From positions 1 through 64,000 of the forward strand of contig QFXC01000003.1 in the NCBI GenBank assembly GCA_003349885.1: DNA of 64,000 bases, in the 5' to 3' direction. The notes under the pieces are model-generated. The model was given only the letters and a program-made list of their open reading frames with translations, was not told where the DNA came from and ran no database searches. Made by a program: the position numbers and the translations under genes. Shown here piece by piece: positions 1-11,305 of the stretch; the stretch's first letter is position 1, and every line of letters starts with the position of its first letter. Source of the DNA: an endosymbiont of Galathealinum brachiosum (lineage in GTDB: Bacteria; Pseudomonadota; Gammaproteobacteria; SZUA-229).

Positions 1-1
1 T

Positions 2-43
2 GCGATCAGTGCTGCGGTTGAAGACTATTTGAGTAAGAAATAA
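2..43 (+). CDS. 3' end of an unidentified gene (partial)
   Basis: The first bases are open in frame 2 and end with TAA at 41-43, giving the C-terminal residues AISAAVEDYLSKK. A hairpin with a T-run follows about 35 bases later, as expected for the end of a plus-strand transcription unit. Thirteen residues are too few to name the protein. Confidence 0.55.
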   Translation, partial: AISAAVEDYLSKK

Positions 44-78
44 ATTTAGTTAAATATAAGCTTTAAGTGTGATGAGAG

Positions 79-103
79 GCCTGCAGTTTTGCGGGCTTTT
101 TTA
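79..103 (+). terminator. Rho-independent terminator upstream of acnB
   Basis: GCCTGC (79-84) pairs with GCGGGC (91-96), with one U-G pair, across a 6-base loop. Six T's follow directly. It would end the transcript of the gene that enters from the left edge. Confidence 0.75.
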
Positions 104-264
104 TTGTGTTGTCCTAAAAGGTAAATAAATGAGCGGATGCCTGAATTTTATATGTGGTATTTAGTCAAAAATTTTATAGTGCATTGATATCACACAGGAA
201 ATAACGCTCAGCAACAGGTATACTATGCGCCAAATATTAAAACCTGATTTATAAGGAATCTATC

Positions 265-2823
265 GTGCTCGAAGCCTACCATAAACATGCTGAAGAACGT
301 GCTGCAGAAAGTCTACCTCCATTAGCGCTTGATGCTCAGCAAGTTGCTGATTTAATAGAATTAATCAAAAATCCTGGAAAAGAAAATCCAGAAGAACTGA
401 TGGGGTTACTGGTGCATCGTGTACCACCTGGAGTTGATCAGGCGGCTTATGTTAAAGCAGCATTCTTATCAGCTGTGGCTAAGGGAGAGGTTAGCTGTGA
501 TCTAATTTCACGTGTAACAGCGGTTGAAATACTGGGTACGATGTTAGGTGGTTACAATATTCAGCCATTAATTGCCTGTCTTGATGATAGTGCAACGGCT
601 ACTGCGGCTGTTACTGCGCTTTCTCATACGTTGCTTATTTATGATGCGTTTCATGATATTGCTGAAAAGGCTAAAACCAATAAGTTTGCTCAGCAGGTAA
701 TAGAATCATGGGCGGCGGCGGAGTGGTTTGAAACTAAATCTGAAATGCCTAAGGAAGTTACGGTAACGGTTTATAAAGTACCGGGTGAAACTAATACGGA
801 TGATTTATCTCCAGCAACAGAAGCCTGGAGTCGTCCTGATATTCCATTGCATGCCAAGTCTATGTTAGTTGCTAAAATGGAAAACCCATTAGAAACAATT
901 GACGAGCTTAAAAAGAAAGGTCACCCGATTGCATATGTAGGTGATGTTGTAGGTACAGGTTCTTCACGTAAATCGGCGATTAATTCTGTGTTATGGCACA
1001 TGGGTGAAGATATCCCTTTCGTTCCAAACAAACGTGAAGGTGGTGTTGTATTAGGTGGCAAGATTGCACCGATCTTTTTCAATACTGCTGAAGATTCAGG
1101 TGCATTACCGATTGAGTGTGATGTTGAATCAATGGAAACCGGTGATGTTGTTACGATATTTCCATATGCCGGTAAAATCGAAAAAATGGATGGCACTGAA
1201 ATTTGTAAATTTGATTTACGACCTTCAACGATGCCGGATGAAGTGCGCGCAAATGGCCGTATTGCATTAATTATTGGCCGTGGTTTAACAACCCGTGCAC
1301 GTGAACATCTGGGGCTTCCTGCTAACGATACATTCCTGAAACCGGTAGATCCTGTAGATACAGGTAAAGGTTTTACACAGGCGCAAAAAATTGTGGGTCG
1401 AGCATGTGGTGTTACGGGTATTCGCCCCGGCACATATTGTGAACCTGTTATTACTACAGTTGGATCACAGGATACAACCGGTGCAATGACACGAGATGAG
1501 TTAAAAGAATTAGCCTGTTTAGGTTTTTCAGCTGACTTAGTTATGCAGTCTTTCTGTCACACTGCAGCTTATCCAAAACCGATTGATATAAATCTACAAC
1601 ATAACCTGCCAGACTTTATGCAATCACGTTCCGGCGTTTCACTTCGTCCAGGTGATGGCGTAATTCATTCGTGGTTAAATCGAATGATTTTGCCAGATAC
1701 AGTGGGTACTGGTGGTGATTCACATACTCGTTTCCCAATGGGCATTAGTTTCCCGGCGGGTTCAGGTTTAGTTGCATTTGGTGCAGCATTAGGTGTTATG
1801 CCATTAGATATGCCTGAGTCGGTATTAGTTAGATTTAAAGGTGAAATGCAGCCCGGAATTACATTACGTGATCTGGTTAATGCAATTCCTTATGTTGCTA
1901 TTCAAAAAGGATTATTAACGGTTGAGAAGAAAGGCAAAAAGAACGTCTTTAATGGCCGTGTATTAGAAATTGAAGGTTTACCTGATTTAAAAGTTGAGCA
2001 GGCATTTGAATTATCTGATGCATCAGCTGAGCGTTCAGCAAATGGTTGTTCTGTTCGTTTGAATAAAGAACCTATCATTGAATACTTAAAATCAAATATC
2101 ACTTTATTAAAGTGGATGATTGCAAATGGTTACGAAGATCAGCGTACATTGCAGCGTAGAATTGATTCAATGCAGGCCTGGTTAGATAATCCTGAATTAA
2201 TCGAACCAGATGCAGATGCGGAATATGCAGAAATTATCGAAATCGATCTGAATGAAATTAAAGAGCCGATTCTAGCCTGTCCAAATGATCCGGATGATGT
2301 GAAATTATTATCTGATGTTCAGGGTACAAAAATTGATGAAGTTTTCCTTGGCTCATGTATGACAAATATTGGTCATTATCGTGCTGCGGGTAAAGTACTT
2401 GATGGTATTTCAAATATTCCTACAAGAATGTGGATTGCACCGCCAACTAAAATGGATGAGCGCCAGTTAACCGAAGAAGGTTACTACAGCATTTTTGGTA
2501 AAGCGGGTGCGAGAACTGAAATGCCGGGTTGTTCATTATGCATGGGGAATCAGGCGCGAGTTGCAGATAACTCAACGGTTATTTCAACTTCAACACGTAA
2601 CTTTCCGAACCGTTTAGGTAATAACGCAGATGTTTATCTGGCCTCTGCAGAATTAAGTGCGGTAACTGCAACACTGGGTTATCTGCCAACTGCGGCGGAA
2701 TACATGGAAAAAGTAAAACACCTTGAACCGATGGCAGATGATATTTACCGTTATCTTAATTTCCATGAGATCGCTGAATATAAAGATGTAGCAGATAAAG
2801 TTATACCAGTAACATTGGCTTAA
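265..2823 (+). CDS. acnB: Aconitate hydratase B (bifunctional aconitase/2-methylisocitrate dehydratase)
   Basis: AcnB interconverts citrate and isocitrate in the cytoplasmic TCA cycle, and in this family can also act on 2-methylisocitrate. The protein has 852 residues, close to E. coli AcnB. It has the AcnB-specific order: N-terminal HEAT-like region, swivelling domain, then the Fe-S catalytic domains. The [4Fe-4S] ligands are visible as Cys698 (GSCMTNIGH) and Cys756/Cys759 (PGCSLCMGN). The start is GTG at 265, preceded by AAGGA at 253-257; the sequence [13 protein letters not shown] matches the family N-terminus, so the GTG is secure. It is transcribed alone or with crcB, which begins 12 bases after its stop codon. 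Confidence 0.98.
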   Translation: MLEAYHKHAEERAAESLPPLALDAQQVADLIELIKNPGKENPEELMGLLVHRVPPGVDQAAYVKAAFLSAVAKGEVSCDLISRVTAVEILGTMLGGYNIQPLIACLDDSATATAAVTALSHTLLIYDAFHDIAEKAKTNKFAQQVIESWAAAEWFETKSEMPKEVTVTVYKVPGETNTDDLSPATEAWSRPDIPLHAKSMLVAKMENPLETIDELKKKGHPIAYVGDVVGTGSSRKSAINSVLWHMGEDIPFVPNKREGGVVLGGKIAPIFFNTAEDSGALPIECDVESMETGDVVTIFPYAGKIEKMDGTEICKFDLRPSTMPDEVRANGRIALIIGRGLTTRAREHLGLPANDTFLKPVDPVDTGKGFTQAQKIVGRACGVTGIRPGTYCEPVITTVGSQDTTGAMTRDELKELACLGFSADLVMQSFCHTAAYPKPIDINLQHNLPDFMQSRSGVSLRPGDGVIHSWLNRMILPDTVGTGGDSHTRFPMGISFPAGSGLVAFGAALGVMPLDMPESVLVRFKGEMQPGITLRDLVNAIPYVAIQKGLLTVEKKGKKNVFNGRVLEIEGLPDLKVEQAFELSDASAERSANGCSVRLNKEPIIEYLKSNITLLKWMIANGYEDQRTLQRRIDSMQAWLDNPELIEPDADAEYAEIIEIDLNEIKEPILACPNDPDDVKLLSDVQGTKIDEVFLGSCMTNIGHYRAAGKVLDGISNIPTRMWIAPPTKMDERQLTEEGYYSIFGKAGARTEMPGCSLCMGNQARVADNSTVISTSTRNFPNRLGNNADVYLASAELSAVTATLGYLPTAAEYMEKVKHLEPMADDIYRYLNFHEIAEYKDVADKVIPVTLA

Positions 2824-2835
2824 TCTAATCTACCT

Positions 2836-3213
2836 ATGAAAGCATTACTCTTTGTAGCAATGGGCGGGGCATTGGGTGCAGTGCTCCGCTATTCGATTTC
2901 ATCAGGTATTTATAACTGGTTTGGTCGAAGTTTTCCTTATGGTACTTTGGTTGTAAATGTTATTGGTTCATTGGCAATTGGTTTGTTATCAGTATTGTTA
3001 ATTGAAAAATTTAATGTGTCACAGGAAGTTAAACTGGGTTTAGTTGTAGGTGTGCTGGGAGCACTAACTACATTCTCTACGTTTTCCTGGGATACGGTTG
3101 ATTTATTACAACAAGGATTAATTCAAAAAGCGTTGTTAAATGTTTTATTGAATGTTGTGGTTTGTATTAGTGCTGTTTGGGTCGGTACTGTTTGGGCTAA
3201 ATCGATGGTTTGA
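2836..3213 (+). CDS. crcB: Fluoride-specific ion channel CrcB/Fluc
   Basis: This is a small inner-membrane fluoride channel that exports F- and works as an antiparallel dimer. The 125 residues form four hydrophobic segments. Family signatures are visible: GGALGAVLRY at 10-19, the NVIGS motif at 41-45 with its pore Asn41, and the phenylalanine-rich TTFSTFS at 78-84. It lies 12 bases behind acnB without an obvious ribosome binding site, so translation may be coupled to readthrough from acnB. I saw no fluoride (crcB) riboswitch in the short gap. Confidence 0.95.
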   Translation: MKALLFVAMGGALGAVLRYSISSGIYNWFGRSFPYGTLVVNVIGSLAIGLLSVLLIEKFNVSQEVKLGLVVGVLGALTTFSTFSWDTVDLLQQGLIQKALLNVLLNVVVCISAVWVGTVWAKSMV

Positions 3214-3217
3214 AATG

Positions 3218-3250
3218 TTTCGTTATTCTCGAATGCTTTTGTCGGGAATG
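3218..3250. repeat. Half copy of palindromic repeat family 2
   Basis: The segment beginning TTTCGTTATTCTCGAATG is clearly related to the left arm of the palindrome at 54502-54593 (TTTCGTCATCCCCGAACG). It forms a small imperfect stem around CTCGA...TCGGG. No second arm is present. It sits in the crcB-serS gap. Confidence 0.5.
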
Positions 3251-3275
3251 ATGAATTAAATTAATATTTTTATAA

Positions 3276-4568
<1,293 letters not shown>

Positions 4569-4648
4569 GGCTAGGATGCCCCTGATTTGTTGATTTGCGC
4601 TATTATGGGATAAGAAAATAAGTTTTTATCCTTTATCAGGAGATGGGC

Positions 4649-5011
4649 GTGTTAATTATTAAATTAGACAAAGAAAATTCAATTGTTCTGATTGAACCTA
4701 CTGGTTCACTGGATGTAAAAGACTTTCAGGCGGCAGCGGAAACTATCGATCCTTTTATTGAGAAGTGCGGCAAGCTCAATGGTCTTATTATTCACCGTGA
4801 GTCTTTTCCCGGGTGGGATTCGTTTTCTGCATTAGTTTCGCATCTTAAATTCGTAAAAAATCATCATACTCATATTAAACGTATCGCATTTGCTACTGAT
4901 TCGGTAGTAGGGACGCTGGCCGAGTCTCTGGTTAGTCATTTTGTTGATGCTGAAATAAAACATTTTACTTATGCTGAGCTTGAACAGGCAAAACAGTGGA
5001 TTCTTTCCTGA
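4649..5011 (+). CDS. STAS/SEC14-like (SpoIIAA-like) domain protein
   Basis: A cytoplasmic single-domain protein of 120 residues that resembles the SpoIIAA-like/STAS family: alternating beta strands and helices, a GxLDVKDF segment near the N-terminus and a conserved PGWDSFSALVSHLKFVK stretch. Members of this family have mostly unknown roles; protein-protein regulation or lipid binding has been proposed. An in-frame ATG lies at 4643, but AGGAG occupies 4638-4642 and abuts it. That Shine-Dalgarno is correctly spaced (6 bases) for the GTG at 4649, so I prefer the GTG. It is flanked by serS and the pentapeptide-repeat gene, with its own gaps. Confidence 0.75.
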   Translation: MLIIKLDKENSIVLIEPTGSLDVKDFQAAAETIDPFIEKCGKLNGLIIHRESFPGWDSFSALVSHLKFVKNHHTHIKRIAFATDSVVGTLAESLVSHFVDAEIKHFTYAELEQAKQWILS

Positions 5012-5106
5012 AATTAATTGTCAATTTTAAAATCAAAATGCAGTTTGGATCATTTATTGCTATGTTTAATATATCAATAAGCTATCTGTAATAAATGTGA
5101 CTACCC

Positions 5107-5985
5107 ATGATTAAAACAAATAAAGGCCGCTGGTATATAAAACAGGGAGAAAGTGTTCAGGGGCCATTTCCAAATAAACTCATTGGTTCGTATCTGATAC
5201 TCGGCAGAATAACGCTGGATACATTAGTTAGTCAGGATAAGAATAACTGGTCTCCAGTTAGTGAATATTCTGCCATGGTGCCAGAGGTGGTAAAAGAAGC
5301 GGGCACCAAGCAGGGTGACCGTGCACTGATGCTGGCGCGTATTCGTGAAGACGAACGTAGCTCAAAGGTTAACGAAGATGATGATATTGATAATCGTCGT
5401 GAAGATGAAGAGCAGTTAATGCAATTACATCGTCAAATTCGAGACGATGTAATGAAGAGTTATAAAGTTAATTCGCATAGTCGTATTGTTTATATAGGTA
5501 TAGTCGGTTTTCTATTGCTCACGTTTATTGGTTTATATATAAGTGATAGCAGAGATGATTTCAAACTGGCAGACTGTGATGCTCCAGCAAAACCGGGAAT
5601 TAACTGGTCGGCCTGTAATAAACAGGGTGAAACATTGCGAAATCGTGACTTAAGACAGGTTAATTTCCGCAGTGCCAAGTTGCAGATGGCAGATCTGTCA
5701 GCGACTCAGTTACAGAGTGCAAATTTGGCTTATGCAGATCTCTCCCAGTCAATTCTCATTTCTGCGCAGTTACAGAATGCTAACCTTAAGGGAGCTAATT
5801 TACGCAAAGCAAATTTACAGGGAGCAGACCTGTCTGCTGCCAACCTTTCTTATGCCGAGTTGGTTGGCAGCAAGTTGCAGGGGGTAAATTTAAATCAGGC
5901 GATATTTGATCATGCAATCTGGGTAAATGGTGAGAAATGCCTGCCTGGTTCAGTGGGTGCCTGCCTGTTACCTGTTGAACAATAA
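5107..5985 (+). CDS. Membrane protein with GYF_2-like N-terminus and C-terminal pentapeptide repeats
   Basis: The protein has 292 residues and three parts. Residues 1-60 ([19 protein letters not shown]...) look like the bacterial GYF_2 domain. Residues 60-125 are charged and rich in Glu, Asp and Arg. One transmembrane helix ([19 protein letters not shown], about 128-146) is followed by a probably periplasmic C-terminus built of pentapeptide repeats of the A(D/N)Lxx type (about 180-270), which fold as a right-handed quadrilateral helix. The function is unknown; GYF_2 domains usually bind peptides. A palindromic hairpin follows the stop codon. Confidence 0.75.
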   Translation: MIKTNKGRWYIKQGESVQGPFPNKLIGSYLILGRITLDTLVSQDKNNWSPVSEYSAMVPEVVKEAGTKQGDRALMLARIREDERSSKVNEDDDIDNRREDEEQLMQLHRQIRDDVMKSYKVNSHSRIVYIGIVGFLLLTFIGLYISDSRDDFKLADCDAPAKPGINWSACNKQGETLRNRDLRQVNFRSAKLQMADLSATQLQSANLAYADLSQSILISAQLQNANLKGANLRKANLQGADLSAANLSYAELVGSKLQGVNLNQAIFDHAIWVNGEKCLPGSVGACLLPVEQ

Positions 5986-5994
5986 CATCCTTCC

Positions 5995-6014
5995 GGTGGC
6001 AATTAATTGCCGCC
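5995..6014 (+). terminator. Possible terminator or 3' hairpin after the pentapeptide-repeat gene
   Basis: GGTGGCAATT is followed directly by AATTGCCGCC, a 20-base self-complementary sequence with one G-U pair. Only a weak T tract follows, so it may stabilise the transcript end rather than terminate efficiently. Confidence 0.4.
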
Positions 6015-6185
6015 AACTTTCTGTCATTACCCGTTAATTGTATTCTTTTTTTGTAAAATTATACTAACAATATTCATTATCTGTATGTCTAACTTGTTGA
6101 TAAATATTGATTAATTAATATACATGTTCGAGTTGGCACAATTGTCGCTTTATTGGTGATTAAGACTAAATCGGGAATTACCAAC

Positions 6186-7115
6186 ATGCAGAGCCAAACC
6201 TCAACACAGGAAATGATCAAAGAACTGAAAGAGGTCAAAAATATTTTTACAAATATTGAGAAGTCGGAGTCAAAAGGTTTTAGCCGTGAGCTAGAACAAC
6301 AGGCAAGACTTGATCTGGCCGTTTCATTGCAAATGTCACTTGATGTGGACTGGGTGATTAACAAATTCATGGAACACATTCATTCATATCTTCTGTTTGA
6401 TGGTTTTGCTTACAACTGTGCCGAACCTAATACACAAATTAAATATTCTCGTCAAAAGGGTCATCACTGTTCATATAATTTACATATAGAAGATGTTGAT
6501 CTGGGTAAGTTAGAGTTATTCAGGGGACGTAAATTTGCGGAGTCTGAATTAGTGCTGCTGGAAAATATGCTGACTCTTCTGGTTTATCCGCTGCGTAATG
6601 CAATTGTACATAAACAGGCAGTGTTGTTAGCTCATTCAGATGCTTTAACCGGTGTAAAAAATCGCTCTACATTTAATGAATCTTTAGACCGTGAAATAAG
6701 CCTGGCTCAACGTCATGGTCAGGACTTCACAATGCTGGTAATCGATATTGATTTCTTTAAAAAAGTAAACGATATATTTGGTCATAAAGTGGGTGATGAT
6801 GCATTGATACTGGTTGCCGATTCAATACAGCAATGTATTCGTACTACGGATATGTTATTCCGTTACGGTGGTGAAGAGTTTGTTGTTTTATTAGGTAATA
6901 CGGATTGTGAAAGATCTTATATTATAGCTGATCGTATTTTAGAATCAGTTAGAGAAATTGAGCTGAAGGTAAAAGACATGCTTGTAGATCTAACAGTGAG
7001 CATTGGAATGGCATGCCTGAATATTCAGGATAATGGTGAAAGCCTGTTTAATAGAGCAGATACGGCAATGTATTCAGCAAAAAATGATGGCCGTGATCAA
7101 ATTATAGTAGCCTGA
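6186..7115 (+). CDS. Diguanylate cyclase (GAF-like + GGDEF)
   Basis: The protein makes c-di-GMP from two GTP. From the ATG at 6186 it has 309 residues; an in-frame GTG at 6153 would add 11, and neither start has a good ribosome binding site. Residues about 40-140 resemble a degenerate GAF sensor domain. The GGDEF domain carries an intact GGEEF active site at 228-232 and a product-inhibition RxxD (RTTD, 219-222) exactly five residues before it, so the enzyme should be active and feedback-inhibited. It has no signal peptide or transmembrane segment and is therefore cytoplasmic. It is not clearly in an operon. Confidence 0.9.
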   Translation: MQSQTSTQEMIKELKEVKNIFTNIEKSESKGFSRELEQQARLDLAVSLQMSLDVDWVINKFMEHIHSYLLFDGFAYNCAEPNTQIKYSRQKGHHCSYNLHIEDVDLGKLELFRGRKFAESELVLLENMLTLLVYPLRNAIVHKQAVLLAHSDALTGVKNRSTFNESLDREISLAQRHGQDFTMLVIDIDFFKKVNDIFGHKVGDDALILVADSIQQCIRTTDMLFRYGGEEFVVLLGNTDCERSYIIADRILESVREIELKVKDMLVDLTVSIGMACLNIQDNGESLFNRADTAMYSAKNDGRDQIIVA

Positions 7116-7120
7116 TGAAT

Positions 7121-7151
7121 ATATCGATGTATCATACTGATGCATCGATAT
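7121..7151. repeat. Inverted repeat across the DTW-gene start codon
   Basis: ATATCGATG (7121-7129) and CATCGATAT (7143-7151) are exact inverted copies separated by 13 bases. The right arm contains the first two bases of the ATG at 7150. A hairpin in the mRNA would hide the start codon; it could also be a protein-binding site or chance. Confidence 0.35.
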
Positions 7152-7611
7152 GCAGTTTATTCTACTAACCCACTCTCGAGAAATATCAAAGAAGACCAAT
7201 ACAGGTCAGCTGGTTCAACAGCTCATTCCAGATACACAAATAATAATCTGGCAACGTACACAGCCAGATAAAAAATTATTACAATTAATTAAATCAGGTG
7301 CTACAGCACTTGTTTACCCCGCAGAAGAAACAACATTATCTGTTGATCCACAAAGTTTTGAAAATTTTATATTAATAGATGGTACCTGGCAGGAAGCACG
7401 AAAAATTTATAATCGTAGTCCTTATTTACATCCGCTTCCAAGAGTGCAGTTATCATCTGAAAAGGTTTCTAATTATAGTTTAAGGCGAAATCAGATTGAA
7501 GGTGGTTTATGCACGGTAGAGTGTGTTGCTGAACTGTTGAGAGAGAACTCATGCTCAGGTCTGGCAGACGAGCTGGATGTTTTATTTCATCAGTTTATGG
7601 CTAAAATTTAG
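7150..7611 (+). CDS. DTW-domain protein, short TapT-like tRNA-uridine aminocarboxypropyltransferase
   Basis: The DTW family transfers the 3-amino-3-carboxypropyl group of S-adenosylmethionine to uridine in tRNA (acp3U). The 153 residues contain the family core: ILLTHSREISKKTNTG near the N-terminus, the LIDGTWQEARK signature around residue 77, and LRRNQIEGGLCTVECVAELL near the end. It is much shorter than E. coli TapT (about 230 residues). It lacks the N-terminal cysteine-rich segment usually seen before the THxxE motif. The only ATG available is 7150. It could be a minimal active enzyme or a paralogue with another substrate. Confidence 0.8.
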   Translation: MQFILLTHSREISKKTNTGQLVQQLIPDTQIIIWQRTQPDKKLLQLIKSGATALVYPAEETTLSVDPQSFENFILIDGTWQEARKIYNRSPYLHPLPRVQLSSEKVSNYSLRRNQIEGGLCTVECVAELLRENSCSGLADELDVLFHQFMAKI

Positions 7612-7765
7612 TTGTAAACTATTGTCTGGAAACTATATCTTTACCTTCTCCCTGAATCGGATGTCTGTGTTTTTAATCCGTTAAAGTTTCTGATTTGATG
7701 GTTGTAAAATCGAGAGTAAAAATTATCTGATTGATTTTAAATCTTATATTAAGCATCATAAACAA

Positions 7766-9283
7766 ATGAAATCTACTCCAGTGAATCCTGATCCAATTAA
7801 ATTATACAGCGCTGAAGCGACGCGTAATCTTGACGCTATTGCCATTAATGAATTTAAAATTCCCGGTTACGAGTTAATGAAACGTGCTGGAAAAGCCACA
7901 ATTAATCATTTGCAAAACACCTACCCTCTGGCAAAAGAAATACTTATATGTTGTGGTGCTGGTAACAATGCGGGTGATGGTTATGTCATTGCCAAGCTAG
8001 CCAAACTTGCAGGTTTAAATGTAAAAGTGATTAGTCTGGTAGAAACAGGCAAATTAAAAGGAGATGCAAAACTTGCCTGGCAAGACTGGAATTCTCAGGG
8101 TCAGCAATTAAGTCGGTTTTCAGATAAATTATTACAAAAAAGTGATGTGATTGTTGATGCCTTATTAGGTACCGGTTTGAAAAGACAGGTTGAAGGTGAA
8201 TGGGCTAGCTTAATTAAGGCGATTAACAGTAGCGGCAAACCGGTCATTTCAGTTGACATACCTTCAGGGCTTTGTCCGGATACAGGGGCAATTGCTGCTC
8301 ATGCTGTAAAAGCAAATTCGACGATGACGTTTATTGCTTTGAAAAAAGGCATGTTTACTCACCTGGCTGTGGATTATTGCGGAGAAATTTTATTTGATAA
8401 CTTATCACTTCCGTCAGGTGTTTATAAGCGTCAGGATGAGCAGGCTCATTTACTGGACTGGGAATATCTGAAAAGACAAATTAAGGTTAGAAAATCCAGT
8501 TCACACAAACATCAGTTAGGGCATGTATTTATTCTGGGTGGGGACAAAGGAATGCCCGGAGCGATACGAATGGCAGCAGAAGCAGCACTCAGGTCGGGTG
8601 CAGGTCTTGTGACTGTTGTGAGTCATAAAGAGCATGTGGGTGTTTTACTGGCAGGGCGCCCTGAATTGATGTTAAGTGCAAGTGATGATGGCCATGTTTC
8701 ACCAGATCTGCTTTCTAAAGCATCTTCAATTGTTATTGGGCCGGGGTTAACTGATAGTTTGTGGTCTCAGAATTTATTGTCTTCTGCACTGGAAAGTTCT
8801 GCCCCAAAAGTAATTGATGCCGGGGCTTTGCGTTTGTTAAGTGTAGAGGATGGACCACGTAATGACTGGGTATTGACGCCTCATGCGGGTGAAGCTGCGG
8901 CTTTACTTATTGACCATAACGCAGAGAAAGAGAGTTTGAATGCCAGTGCCATTCAGGAGTCGCGTTTTACCAGTATCGAAATGTTACAGTTAAAGTATGG
9001 TGGGCAAATTATTTTAAAAGGTGCGGGCAGTTTATTGTTATCACCTGATCAGCTGATTCAGCTGTGCCCCTATGGAAACCCGGGAATGGCATCTGCAGGA
9101 ATGGGTGATGTATTAAGTGGACTCGTCGGCAGCTTAATTGCTCAGGGTTATGAGCTGTCGCTGGCAAGTAGTCTGGCTGTTTGTATTCATAGTATGGCCG
9201 GGGATATGGCTGCAGCAGATGGACAAACCGGTTTACTGGCAAGTGATTTATTTCCCCATATTCGACAGTTGATGAATACATAA
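7766..9283 (+). CDS. nnrD/nnrE: Bifunctional NAD(P)HX epimerase / ADP-dependent NAD(P)HX dehydratase
   Basis: The protein repairs hydrated NADH and NADPH. The N-terminal epimerase half (YjeF_N) shows GAGNNAGDGYV at 64-74. The C-terminal ribokinase-like dehydratase half begins near residue 245, with GGDKGMPGAIRMAAEAALRSG and the catalytic motif NPGMASAGMGDVLSG, where Asp448 is the expected general base. The length of 505 residues is normal for the fusion. It is directly followed by tsaE, 4 bases after the stop codon, an association common in proteobacteria (yjeF-yjeE). Confidence 0.97.
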   Translation: MKSTPVNPDPIKLYSAEATRNLDAIAINEFKIPGYELMKRAGKATINHLQNTYPLAKEILICCGAGNNAGDGYVIAKLAKLAGLNVKVISLVETGKLKGDAKLAWQDWNSQGQQLSRFSDKLLQKSDVIVDALLGTGLKRQVEGEWASLIKAINSSGKPVISVDIPSGLCPDTGAIAAHAVKANSTMTFIALKKGMFTHLAVDYCGEILFDNLSLPSGVYKRQDEQAHLLDWEYLKRQIKVRKSSSHKHQLGHVFILGGDKGMPGAIRMAAEAALRSGAGLVTVVSHKEHVGVLLAGRPELMLSASDDGHVSPDLLSKASSIVIGPGLTDSLWSQNLLSSALESSAPKVIDAGALRLLSVEDGPRNDWVLTPHAGEAAALLIDHNAEKESLNASAIQESRFTSIEMLQLKYGGQIILKGAGSLLLSPDQLIQLCPYGNPGMASAGMGDVLSGLVGSLIAQGYELSLASSLAVCIHSMAGDMAAADGQTGLLASDLFPHIRQLMNT

Positions 9284-9287
9284 AGTC

Positions 9288-9764
9288 ATGATAAATAAAC
9301 TGGAATTTTTTTTAAAAGATGAAACAGCGCAGCTAACGTTAGCTGCTTCTATTGCTACCAGCACGCAGCCAGGCACTGTCATTTTCCTTGATGGTGATCT
9401 GGGAACAGGCAAAACAACACTGGTTAGAGGCTTTTTGCACTCACTGGGTTTTACCGGGAATGTGAAAAGTCCAACTTATACGCTGGTAGAGCCATATCTT
9501 ATTGGTAAACAACAGATATATCATTTTGATTTATATCGCCTGAGCACACCTGATGAGCTGGAATATGCGGGTGGCCGCGATTATTTTGACGGACAGTCTA
9601 TCTGCTTAATTGAATGGCCTGAGAAAGCGGAAGGTTATTTACCCGAAGCGGATTTACTTTGTCAGCTTAGTTATAAAAATCAGGCAGGATTTCAGGGTAG
9701 AAGCTGTGTTCTCAGCGCAATTACTGACAAAGGTTTGTTTACCCTTGATGCTCTATCTAATTAA
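9288..9764 (+). CDS. tsaE: tRNA threonylcarbamoyladenosine biosynthesis ATPase TsaE
   Basis: TsaE is the ATPase partner of TsaB/TsaD in making t6A at position 37 of ANN-decoding tRNAs. The 158 residues match the family. The Walker A motif GDLGTGKTT is at 36-44, followed by the conserved VKSPTYTLVEPY and HFDLYRL segments. It starts 4 bases after nnrD/E and is cotranscribed with it. The next gene, the amidase, follows after about 175 bases, as in many gammaproteobacteria (yjeF-tsaE-amiB-mutL). Confidence 0.97.
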   Translation: MINKLEFFLKDETAQLTLAASIATSTQPGTVIFLDGDLGTGKTTLVRGFLHSLGFTGNVKSPTYTLVEPYLIGKQQIYHFDLYRLSTPDELEYAGGRDYFDGQSICLIEWPEKAEGYLPEADLLCQLSYKNQAGFQGRSCVLSAITDKGLFTLDALSN

Positions 9765-9940
9765 TTAGATTAGAAATATCTCCTATCTTATTAAAATTGT
9801 TAATAAAAACATTAATTCATACTTGCATTTCTCAGGAAACTTGCCAAACTAGGTATTAGATTGATTAATATCCCGATGTGTATTTTTGTTGCATCGAAAA
9901 AATGAACAAATCACTTAACTCAGATGTTTTGAGGTGCAAG

Positions 9941-11269
9941 ATGGAAAAACAGCGAAGAAAATTTTTATCACAGCTAACCAGCCAGCTTGCTGGTATAGGT
10001 ACACTCGCTGCTGCACCGATTTTAACAAACGCTGCAAGCTCTTATACACAAGTTCAAAATATTCGTATTTCACGTGAGCCGAGTAAAACACGTCTCGTAT
10101 TTGATCTTGATGGCGCGGTAGATTATTCCCTTTTTAGTATGCATAAACCAGAAAGACTGGTTATCGATTTAAAGCAGACGCGTTTAATGAATGCAGGCGT
10201 GCTTGAAGAATTACACAGTACACAACTTAAAGGTATTCGCACAGGTGTGCGTAAAATGCACGATTTACGTATCGTGTTAGACCTTAAATCTCGCACTACC
10301 CCTAATAGCTTTCTATTAGAACCGAAAGGTAATAATGGCTATCGTCTCGTAATTGATGTTAAAGAACAGGCGGGAAGTAGAAAACGAGAAGTTGTTCAGA
10401 AGAAAAAATTGAGAGATGTTGTTGTTGCAATTGATGCCGGGCATGGTGGAAATGATCCGGGTGCAACAGGTCGTTTAGGTACTCATGAGAAACAGGTTAC
10501 CCTGCAGATTGCTAAACGTCTGAAGAAAGCGATTGATGGTACTAAAGGTATGAGAGGCGAGTTAATTCGACGCTCAGACCGTTTTATGCGATTACGCGAG
10601 CGAATTAAAAGAGCACATGAGCTGGATGCAGATTTAATGATTTCAATACATGCGGATTCATTTCCGGATGTGCGTGCCAGAGGTGCTTCCGTTTATGCAT
10701 TATCAGTAAGCGGTGCAACATCTGAATCAGCTCGTTTACTTGCTGAAAAAGAGAATAAAGTTGACCTGTTATTTGGTGATGTGGATTTAAACCATAAAGA
10801 TAAAATGGTGCGTCAGGTATTGCTCGATTTATCTTTAACCGGAACAATCGAGTCCAGTCTGGATATTGGCGATGAAGTATTAAAAGAGTTAGGTCGTGTT
10901 GGGCGTGTACATAAAAAGAAAGTACAGCAGGCAGGTTTTGCTGTATTAAAAGCACCGAATATTCCTGCTATTTTACTCGAAACGGCTTTTATCTCTAATC
11001 CTAAAGAAGAGCGTAAGCTGCGTAGCAGTGCGCACCAGTCCAAACTGGCAACAGCCATTTTACGTGGTGTGAATGATTACTTCTCTCGTAAAGCACCTCC
11101 TGGAACCTGGTTGTCTGAGGCACAGGAGCATTACACCATTAAACGCGGTGATACACTGGCCGGTATAAGTGATAAATACCATTTGCCTGTGTCGCATCTG
11201 CGAACACGTAATTCATTGCGTAATGATGAATTACGTGTAGGTAAAAAACTCTATATACCTGTTAGTTAA
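9941..11269 (+). CDS. amiC: N-acetylmuramoyl-L-alanine amidase with AMIN and LysM domains (AmiB/AmiC type)
   Basis: This periplasmic amidase removes stem peptides from peptidoglycan during daughter-cell separation. From the ATG at 9941 (Shine-Dalgarno GAGGTG at 9931-9936) it has 442 residues. The N-terminus MEKQRRKFLSQLTSQ is a twin-arginine (Tat) signal. Next come an AMIN domain (about 35-135), an Amidase_3 zinc domain starting with VVAIDAGHGGNDPGA and containing LLETAFISNP, and a C-terminal LysM (HYTIKRGDTLAGIS...). An in-frame ATG at 9902 would add 13 residues before the Tat motif and has no ribosome binding site. The AmiB versus AmiC label is uncertain. Confidence 0.93.
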   Translation: MEKQRRKFLSQLTSQLAGIGTLAAAPILTNAASSYTQVQNIRISREPSKTRLVFDLDGAVDYSLFSMHKPERLVIDLKQTRLMNAGVLEELHSTQLKGIRTGVRKMHDLRIVLDLKSRTTPNSFLLEPKGNNGYRLVIDVKEQAGSRKREVVQKKKLRDVVVAIDAGHGGNDPGATGRLGTHEKQVTLQIAKRLKKAIDGTKGMRGELIRRSDRFMRLRERIKRAHELDADLMISIHADSFPDVRARGASVYALSVSGATSESARLLAEKENKVDLLFGDVDLNHKDKMVRQVLLDLSLTGTIESSLDIGDEVLKELGRVGRVHKKKVQQAGFAVLKAPNIPAILLETAFISNPKEERKLRSSAHQSKLATAILRGVNDYFSRKAPPGTWLSEAQEHYTIKRGDTLAGISDKYHLPVSHLRTRNSLRNDELRVGKKLYIPVS

Positions 11270-11305
11270 TCAGATTTATTTCTTTGGTATATTGTGTCTT
11301 GTTAA

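Noticed and set aside
921-1433. Antisense frame of 170 codons inside acnB
   Set aside because: It is a shadow of the strongly conserved acnB frame, has no ribosome binding site and no protein-like motif.
2824-2835. Fluoride riboswitch upstream of crcB
   Set aside because: The acnB-crcB gap is only 12 bases, too short for the riboswitch, and acnB coding sequence precedes it.
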